This document shows positions 7,386-11,357 of a stretch of 11,357 nucleotides of DNA, one piece after another (the stretch's first letter is position 1; each line of letters begins with the position of its first letter). Source of the DNA: an uncultured Lachnospiraceae bacterium (lineage in GTDB: Bacteria > Bacillota > Clostridia > Lachnospirales > Lachnospiraceae); contig CAJUAA010000064.1 of assembly GCA_910584205.1 (NCBI GenBank), forward strand, positions 1 through 11,357, given 5' to 3'. The position numbers and the translations under genes are program-made. The notes under the pieces are model-generated. The model searched no databases. It saw only the letters and a program-made list of their open reading frames with translations, and had not been told where the DNA came from.

Positions 7386-8234
7386 ATGACCAAATCCATG
7401 AAAACGCAGAATTTTCTGACAAAGCTTCTGTTTTACGCGGGAAATATCATTATCGGCATTATTTTTGTATCGCCCCTGATCTGGATGATCTCCGCATCTT
7501 TAAAACCGGAGGCCGAGATTTTTGCCAACATGAATTCCATCGCAACTTTTATCCCGGTGCAGGCATCGCTCAATAATTTCAAAGAAGTGTTCTCCAGGCT
7601 GGATATGCTGCAGGTGTTCAAGAATACCTTTGTCTATATCGCGCTGATCCTGGTGCTGGACCTGCTTTTGAATTCCATCTGCGGATACGCGCTTGCCAAA
7701 TTCGACTTCAAGGGCAGGGGAATGATGCTGAATTTCATCGTCGCCCTCATGGTTATGCCCATGGAAGCGATCATGCTGCCCCTGTACATCGAGATGTCGC
7801 AGCTTGGCTGGGTCAATACCCTGGCTGCGCTGGTTATTCCCTTTGTGGCAAAATGCTTCTCCATCTACATGTTCCGCCAGTTTTTCTGTGATATTCCCGA
7901 TGAACTGCTGGAAGCAGCGGCGCTGGACGGGGCAAGCCCGGTGCGGACCTTCTTCACGGTGGTCATGCCCATCTCCAAGACCGTCTACGCAACAGTGTTC
8001 ATCCTGGACTTCGTGGCGCACTGGAATGACTTCATGTGGCCGTTCCTCGTGATGACCGGAGAGAACAAGCGGACGATCCAGCTGGCAATCCAGGTATTTT
8101 TCGGAACGCAGCCGATCCACTACAGCGCGATCATGGCGGCGCTGGTCGTATCCGCGATCCCGATGCTTGTCATGTTCATCTTCATGCAGAAGTATTACAT
8201 TGAAGGTATTGCTTCCTCCGGAATCAAGGGATAA
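7386..8234 (+). CDS. Sugar ABC transporter permease, MalG/UgpE type
   Basis: The second channel subunit of the CUT1 importer, 282 residues, as usual for the MsmG/UgpE group. Spans lie near 14-36, 81-103, 113-135, 144-164, 199-219 and 247-268. The EAA loop starts at Glu176 ('EAAALDGASPVRTFF', then 'VMPISK'). The C-terminus has the characteristic 'QKYYIEGIASSGIKG'. Family features include 'LIWMISASLKPEAEIF' and 'HWNDFMWPFLV'. GGAGG lies nine bases before the ATG, and the gap from the previous stop is 18 bases, so the two permeases are cotranscribed and probably translated in similar amounts. The regulator promoter begins directly after this gene's stop codon, with no terminator visible between them. 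Confidence 0.95.
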   Translation: MTKSMKTQNFLTKLLFYAGNIIIGIIFVSPLIWMISASLKPEAEIFANMNSIATFIPVQASLNNFKEVFSRLDMLQVFKNTFVYIALILVLDLLLNSICGYALAKFDFKGRGMMLNFIVALMVMPMEAIMLPLYIEMSQLGWVNTLAALVIPFVAKCFSIYMFRQFFCDIPDELLEAAALDGASPVRTFFTVVMPISKTVYATVFILDFVAHWNDFMWPFLVMTGENKRTIQLAIQVFFGTQPIHYSAIMAALVVSAIPMLVMFIFMQKYYIEGIASSGIKG

Positions 8235-8263
8235 TTGACAATTCAGCAAAAAAACCGTAAACT
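8235..8263 (+). promoter_or_regulatory. Promoter of the LacI-family gene
   Basis: A perfect TTGACA (8235-8240) begins at the base after the permease stop codon, followed by a 17-base spacer and TAAACT (8258-8263, 4 of 6 matches). It gives the regulator an independent promoter with a leader of about 40 bases. Confidence 0.6.
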
Positions 8264-8308
8264 TAATTCCAGAGAATCATGAAATATATTATTATGGGGA
8301 ATTAACAT

Positions 8309-9313
8309 ATGGCTACAATTCAGGATGTTGCAAAGCATGCGCAGGTGGGGGTTGGAACCGTCTCACGCGTGCTCAGCGGAAAAGGTTATGTAAAAGAGGA
8401 AACCAGGCAGAAGGTACAGGCTTCCATAGACGAGCTGAATTATACTCCGAACGAAATGGCGCGGAATCTTTTCTTTCAGAAAAGCGGAATCGTGGCTGTG
8501 ATCGTACCGGAGGTGGCACATCCTTTCTTTGCACAGTTTGTAAACGCTGCCGAGATGGTTCTGTGTGAAAAGGGATACCAGACCATGATCTGCAACACCT
8601 ATTATGAACAGAACTATGAGCAGCGCTACCTGGAGATGCTGAAGCGCCGACGGGTGGACGGCATCATCTTCGGAGCACATACGGTTCTGGATATTTCTCA
8701 ATATGAGAATATCCGGCTGCCCATCGTCGCTCTGGACCGGGATCTGGGGAAAAACATCCCCCGCGTCTCGGTCGACCACCGGGCAGGCGGCAGGATTGCG
8801 GCGGAGGAACTGATCCGTTCCGGCTGCCGCAATGTCCTCCAGTTCGTCGGAGCCAAAAGGGGAACCGAGGTGTCCACGCCCGCCAACGGGCGGCATGACG
8901 TCTTTGAGGAAACCATGAAGCAACATGGAATCCCCTGCCGCTCCATCGGCGTCAAATGGCCCACGGCAGATATCAGCTATTATCAGACGGTGGCGTCCCG
9001 GCTGCTGGAGGACTATCCGGACATCGACGGGTATTTTGCCACAGATCTCATGAGCATGGCCATTCTGCAGTCCGCTCTGCTCCACCGGAAACGGATCCCG
9101 GAGGCTCTAAAGCTGATCACCTACGACGGAACAAACGGCATTGGACTGACTTTCCCCCGGATTACAGCCATCGTCCAGCCCATCGAACGGCTTGCCAGCG
9201 AGGCGGTCCAGCTGGTGGTGGACCTGATCGAAGGAAAGTCCGTCGAACATAGAAAAGTGGAACTGCAGGCCGTACTGCGTCCCGGCGATACTACCATAAA
9301 AGGGAACCCATAA
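8309..9313 (+). CDS. LacI-family transcriptional regulator
   Basis: A sugar-responsive repressor of 334 residues, standard family length. The N-terminal helix-turn-helix spans about 2-25 ('ATIQDVAKHAQVGVGTVSR', then 'VLSGKGYV'). The hinge helix follows ('NYTPNEMARNLFFQKS', 44-59). The effector-binding core has the periplasmic-binding fold: 'SGIVAVIVPEVAHPFF', 'RRRVDGIIFGAH', 'PIVALDRDLG', 'VSVDHRAGGRIAAEELI', 'DGYFATDLMSMA' and 'LITYDGTNGI'. The ATG follows GGGGA by eight bases, a weaker ribosome site than those of the transport genes. It lies downstream of the permeases in the same direction with its own promoter, so it is the likely local repressor of the transporter, with the palindrome at 4869-4882 a possible target. 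The inducer is unknown. It converges with the next gene across 49 bases without a clear terminator. Confidence 0.94.
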   Translation: MATIQDVAKHAQVGVGTVSRVLSGKGYVKEETRQKVQASIDELNYTPNEMARNLFFQKSGIVAVIVPEVAHPFFAQFVNAAEMVLCEKGYQTMICNTYYEQNYEQRYLEMLKRRRVDGIIFGAHTVLDISQYENIRLPIVALDRDLGKNIPRVSVDHRAGGRIAAEELIRSGCRNVLQFVGAKRGTEVSTPANGRHDVFEETMKQHGIPCRSIGVKWPTADISYYQTVASRLLEDYPDIDGYFATDLMSMAILQSALLHRKRIPEALKLITYDGTNGIGLTFPRITAIVQPIERLASEAVQLVVDLIEGKSVEHRKVELQAVLRPGDTTIKGNP

Positions 9314-9362
9314 AGCAGACCGCCAATGGGATTTCCCTGCCGGATGGTAAACGGCTTATACC

Positions 9363-10010
9363 CTATGGAAGTTTTATGTTTTTCTTCACCTCTTCCAGTT
9401 CCTCTTCGCTGCAGCCGGAAAGCCGGATGATCTCCTGGTCGGATACCTGTTGGCCAATCATATGGCCGATGATCCGGCTGAAAGTTTCTGTACGGCCTTC
9501 TGCACGACCCTCTGCAAGGCCTTCCGTACGACCTTCTGCAAGACCTTCCGTACGACCTTCTGCAAAGCCTTCCTTCCTCGCCTCTTCCCTCTCATACGTT
9601 TTCCAGGCTCTCTCGTCCCGCACCTGCTTCATGTGCGCTTCATACCGCAGGCGCATCCGCCGGCTGAGGCTCATGGTCCTCACTTCTCTGATAGCCTCCA
9701 GAATTCCTGGATTTTTTGTTTCCTGCATATTCAAATCCTCCTCTGATTCTGCCCGGAAAAACCGGATCCACTCTTCCATTTCTCCGTCTTCTTCCAGTTT
9801 TTTATGAAGCTCCAGGATATGGATCTCCAGAACATCCAGAATCCCCTGCTTCTGTTTCCGATGGCTTCTCCACAAGAATGTATTTTTCATACGTATGGTG
9901 CAGATGCTTTCCGGCGGGACCGCCAGTACCGCACTGACAAAATATCTCAGGACCGTCTCGTTCCGGAACAGCTCTTTTATGCAGACGTCGGACTTTGGAG
10001 GGATAAACAT
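9363..10010 (-). CDS. Rpn-family PD-(D/E)XK nuclease/transposase with internal deletion
   Basis: A member of the recombination-promoting nuclease / PD-(D/E)XK transposase family, reduced to 215 residues where relatives usually have about 280-320. Residues 1-61 match the family N-terminus ('PKSDVCIKELFRNETVLRYF', 'NTFLWR', 'KQKQGILDVL'). Residue 62 onward matches a much later part ('EIHILEL', 'EWIRFFRAESEEDL', 'KNPGILEAIREV', 'RMRLRYEAHMKQ'). The part between, which normally holds the second half of the active site including the E-x-Q strand, is absent, although the frame is kept. The protein is therefore probably not a working nuclease. The C-terminal region has an 'AEGRTEGL' repeat (147-175) and a short helical tail. 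AAGGAGG lies seven bases before the ATG, and a good promoter precedes it. Expression of the remnant is possible; classing it as a pseudogene is equally fair. Confidence 0.82.
   Translation of the reverse strand: MFIPPKSDVCIKELFRNETVLRYFVSAVLAVPPESICTIRMKNTFLWRSHRKQKQGILDVLEIHILELHKKLEEDGEMEEWIRFFRAESEEDLNMQETKNPGILEAIREVRTMSLSRRMRLRYEAHMKQVRDERAWKTYEREEARKEGFAEGRTEGLAEGRTEGLAEGRAEGRTETFSRIIGHMIGQQVSDQEIIRLSGCSEEELEEVKKNIKLP
9485..9568 (-). repeat. 24-bp tandem repeat in the Rpn gene tail
   Basis: About three and a half units of 24 bp. Units 9521-9544 and 9545-9568 are nearly identical, 9497-9520 agrees at about 20 of 24 positions, and a partial unit lies before it. Each unit encodes eight residues of the type AEGRTEGL, so unit number changes preserve the frame. 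Such repeats are usual in this family and vary in length between copies. Confidence 0.8.
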
Positions 10011-10017
10011 ATCTCCG

Positions 10018-10024
10018 CCTCCTT
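10018..10024 (-). promoter_or_regulatory. Ribosome binding site of the Rpn-family gene
   Basis: On the minus strand AAGGAGG stands seven bases before the ATG at 10010. It fixes the start and shows that the translation signals of this deleted gene are intact. Confidence 0.8.
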
Positions 10025-10063
10025 AAAGTACCAAAAGAAGCAACGGAATGTTTTATTTCTTCC

Positions 10064-10092
10064 ATTATATCCGCTTCTCCGGTATTGCTCAA
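10064..10092 (-). promoter_or_regulatory. Promoter of the Rpn-family gene
   Basis: On the minus strand TTGAGC (10087-10092), a 17-base spacer and a perfect TATAAT (10064-10069). The leader to the ATG at 10010 would be about 47 bases. Confidence 0.6.
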
Positions 10093-10211
10093 TATTTATT
10101 TTCAGGTTTTGGAAATTTTCAGCGATTTGCTGAAAAAGACGAATGGCGGTTGCGAACTGCCCTTTCATTTAGAATTGTATCAAAAAAAATACATTCCGTC
10201 AATATTTTAAT

Positions 10212-10239
10212 GCGAAAATCAGCCGGAAAATTCCGGCTG
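10212..10239 (-). terminator. Terminator after trmB
   Basis: On the minus strand an 8-bp stem, CAGCCGGA/TCCGGCTG (10232-10239 with 10220-10227) around a 4-base loop, followed by ATTTTCG. The T-run is short. A further small GC hairpin, CCGGG/CCCGG, lies between it and the trmB stop (near 10247-10262). Confidence 0.6.
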
Positions 10240-10271
10240 GAAAGTTCCGGGATCCGCCCGGAGCAGACGGG

Positions 10272-10916
10272 TCACCGACATGCCACCAGCTTGTGAATAG
10301 GATTTCCCATGGCGGAAAACCGTTCCTCATACTCGGTCATGACATTTCCTTTCATCAGTTCCCTGTCCCCATGCAGGTCATAAGTCACTGTCTGCAGCTT
10401 CCATCCTGCCTCCTTCACGGATTCCACGGAAAAGTCAAAAAGCGCCCGGTTGTCCGTCTTGAATTCCACCCGGCCGCCGGGCGCCAGGATCTGCCCGTAG
10501 CGGGCCAGAAATTCCCTGCTGGTCAGCCTGCGTTTCGCATGGCGGTCCTTGGGCCACGGATCTGAGAAATTCAGATAGATTCGATCCACCTCGCCTTCCG
10601 CGAACACTTTTCCGATGTTTTCCGCATCCATCCGAATAAAAACCAGATTGGACAAAGGCTTCTCCTCCTGCTCCATCTTCTCCAGCGCACGGATCAGGAC
10701 GCTGGAATATTTCTCGATTCCCACAAAGTTGATCTGAGGATTTTTTTCTGCCAGTTCCATGAGGAATTTCCCCTTCCCCATGCCGATCTCCACATGGATC
10801 GGATGTCCGTTTCCGAAGATCTCATGCCAGCTGCCGGCCCTCGTCTCCTCCTCGTGGATCACATGGCCGCTGGCTGCGATCGCTTCCCTGGAACCTCTGA
10901 TATTTCTTAATCTCAT
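10272..10916 (-). CDS. trmB: tRNA (guanine-N7-)-methyltransferase
   Basis: Methylates N7 of guanosine 46 in the tRNA variable loop using S-adenosylmethionine. Its 214 residues match the usual bacterial length. The Rossmann methyltransferase core is evident: SAM-binding 'HVEIGMGKGKF' (41-51), acidic 'FVGIEKYSSVL' (64-74), 'RMDAENI' (95-101), the TrmB signature 'FSDPWPKDRHAKRRL' (117-131) with the conserved Asp-Pro-Trp-Pro-Lys, then 'PGGRVEFKTDN' and the C-terminal 'TEYEERF' (194-200). The N-terminus 'MRLRNIRGSREAI' is typical. The ATG follows GGGGAGAAG closely, and a promoter lies at 10973-11001. It is a housekeeping gene transcribed alone, leftward, away from the DnaA-box cluster, and ends in a hairpin terminator. 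Confidence 0.96.
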   Translation of the reverse strand: MRLRNIRGSREAIAASGHVIHEEETRAGSWHEIFGNGHPIHVEIGMGKGKFLMELAEKNPQINFVGIEKYSSVLIRALEKMEQEEKPLSNLVFIRMDAENIGKVFAEGEVDRIYLNFSDPWPKDRHAKRRLTSREFLARYGQILAPGGRVEFKTDNRALFDFSVESVKEAGWKLQTVTYDLHGDRELMKGNVMTEYEERFSAMGNPIHKLVACR

Positions 10917-10972
10917 ATCTTCTCCCCACTCTCATTCCTGCTTCTCTTTTCGCTGCATATCTCAACGTTCCT

Positions 10973-11001
10973 ATTGTACACGATTCTCCGGTTTCTGAAA
11001 A
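10973..11001 (-). promoter_or_regulatory. Promoter of trmB
   Basis: On the minus strand TTTTCA (10996-11001), a 17-base spacer and TACAAT (10973-10978). The leader to the ATG at 10916 is about 50 bases. Confidence 0.5.
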
Positions 11002-11125
11002 GATATTTTGTATTTTCTGACAATACGACCTGATGTGAGACATTTCAAAAGTCAAGAAAAACTTTACAATTTCATGGAAAATATGCAGATTTAGCGGATA
11101 GTCACAAAACACTTGTTTTTTTTGC

Positions 11126-11159
11126 TTTCGGTGTATAAACATGCTTTTACACACCGAAA
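11126..11159. repeat. Inverted repeat next to the DnaA boxes
   Basis: TTTCGGTGT (11126-11134) and ACACCGAAA (11151-11159) are perfect inverted copies. Pairing continues inward through TAAA/TTTA after one A-C mismatch, giving a 14-position stem with a 6-base loop. Neither strand has a T-run after the hairpin, so it is not a terminator. Its inner parts resemble DnaA boxes (TTATACACC on minus, TTTTACACA on plus). Confidence 0.65.
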
Positions 11160-11160
11160 A

Positions 11161-11232
11161 TGTGGATAATGTGGATAACTTTGTGAACAACTACAGATTG
11201 TCCATCTTTTCCATGGTCTGCCGTGTGGATAA
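11161..11232. other. DnaA-box cluster, candidate oriC or dnaA promoter region
   Basis: The perfect DnaA box TTATCCACA occurs three times on the minus strand: 11161-11169 and 11170-11178, directly adjacent, and 11224-11232. TTGTTCACA (minus, 11182-11190) and the two sites in the flanking inverted repeat each differ by one base from TTATNCACA. Six sites in about 100 bases is far denser than chance. The remaining non-coding sequence (10917-11357) contains no credible gene; its right part is fairly AT-rich and ends at the window edge. In Firmicutes this pattern lies beside dnaA, which would start to the right; that gene is not visible here. Confidence 0.6.
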
Positions 11233-11357
11233 CTCTGCGGGTTTTCTGGGGAAAACCTTTGATAACTTTTTCACGTTCTTTCTGAACTGCTTCATTTTTG
11301 TGCATTATGCCACTTAAGGTTCTTTTTCAAGGTTACTTCACATAAAATATTAGCTGA

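Noticed and set aside
7500..8249. Open frame of 249 codons on the minus strand
   Set aside because: It is antisense to the second permease; the His/Asp/Gln-rich product is a typical mirror translation of a membrane protein.
9314..9362. Possible bidirectional terminator between the convergent LacI-type and Rpn genes
   Set aside because: Only 4-bp stems such as GCCG/CGGC are found, without a T-run, so a terminator cannot be supported.
9977..10168. Small 63-codon frame on the minus strand upstream of the Rpn gene
   Set aside because: It overlaps the promoter and start of the Rpn gene in another frame, has no ribosome site and no recognisable family.
10822..11190. 122-codon minus-strand frame reaching from trmB into the DnaA-box region
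   Set aside because: It overlaps trmB and its promoter in another frame and spans the inverted repeat and a DnaA box; its product has no family features.

Overview
The window looks like chromosomal DNA of a Clostridia member, most likely a Lachnospiraceae gut bacterium. The reasons are its moderately high GC, strong AGGAGG ribosome sites, a CUT1-type ABC sugar-uptake cassette with no ATPase of its own, a YesL/DUF624 protein, and a 'PKSDVCIKELF' PD-(D/E)XK (Rpn-type) transposase-nuclease, a family abundant in these genomes. The genus cannot be settled from the sequence alone.

Region 1 (55-4170) is a divergent pair. A full-length cytoplasmic GH2 beta-galactosidase (LacZ type, minus strand) faces a cupin/AraC-type regulator (plus strand) across a 167-base gap. 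That gap holds two opposed promoters and a nested palindrome overlapping both -35 regions, so the AraC protein is the obvious candidate regulator of lacZ and of itself.

Region 2 (4258-9313) is a second sugar module. A DUF624 membrane protein on the minus strand appears to have lost its start, because its conserved frame runs into the leader of the next gene without an ATG. Next on the plus strand come a solute-binding lipoprotein, a terminator-like hairpin plus a second strong hairpin, two CUT1 permeases, and a LacI-family regulator with its own consensus -35. A LacI-shaped palindrome sits just before the lipoprotein's ribosome site. The presumed logic is that a glycoside is captured by the lipoprotein, imported through the permease pair powered by an ATPase encoded elsewhere, hydrolysed inside the cell (possibly by the neighbouring LacZ), and sensed by the LacI and AraC proteins.

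Region 3 (9363-10916, minus strand) has an internally deleted Rpn-family gene with a 24-bp tandem repeat in its tail, followed by intact trmB (tRNA m7G46 methyltransferase).

Region 4 (10917-11357) has no gene. It carries the trmB promoter, a long inverted repeat, and three perfect DnaA boxes with several one-mismatch boxes. This is the signature of a replication origin or dnaA promoter, so dnaA may begin just beyond the right edge. The most notable points are the possible origin, the decapitated DUF624 gene, the catalytic-core deletion in the Rpn gene, and the lacZ/araC operator.
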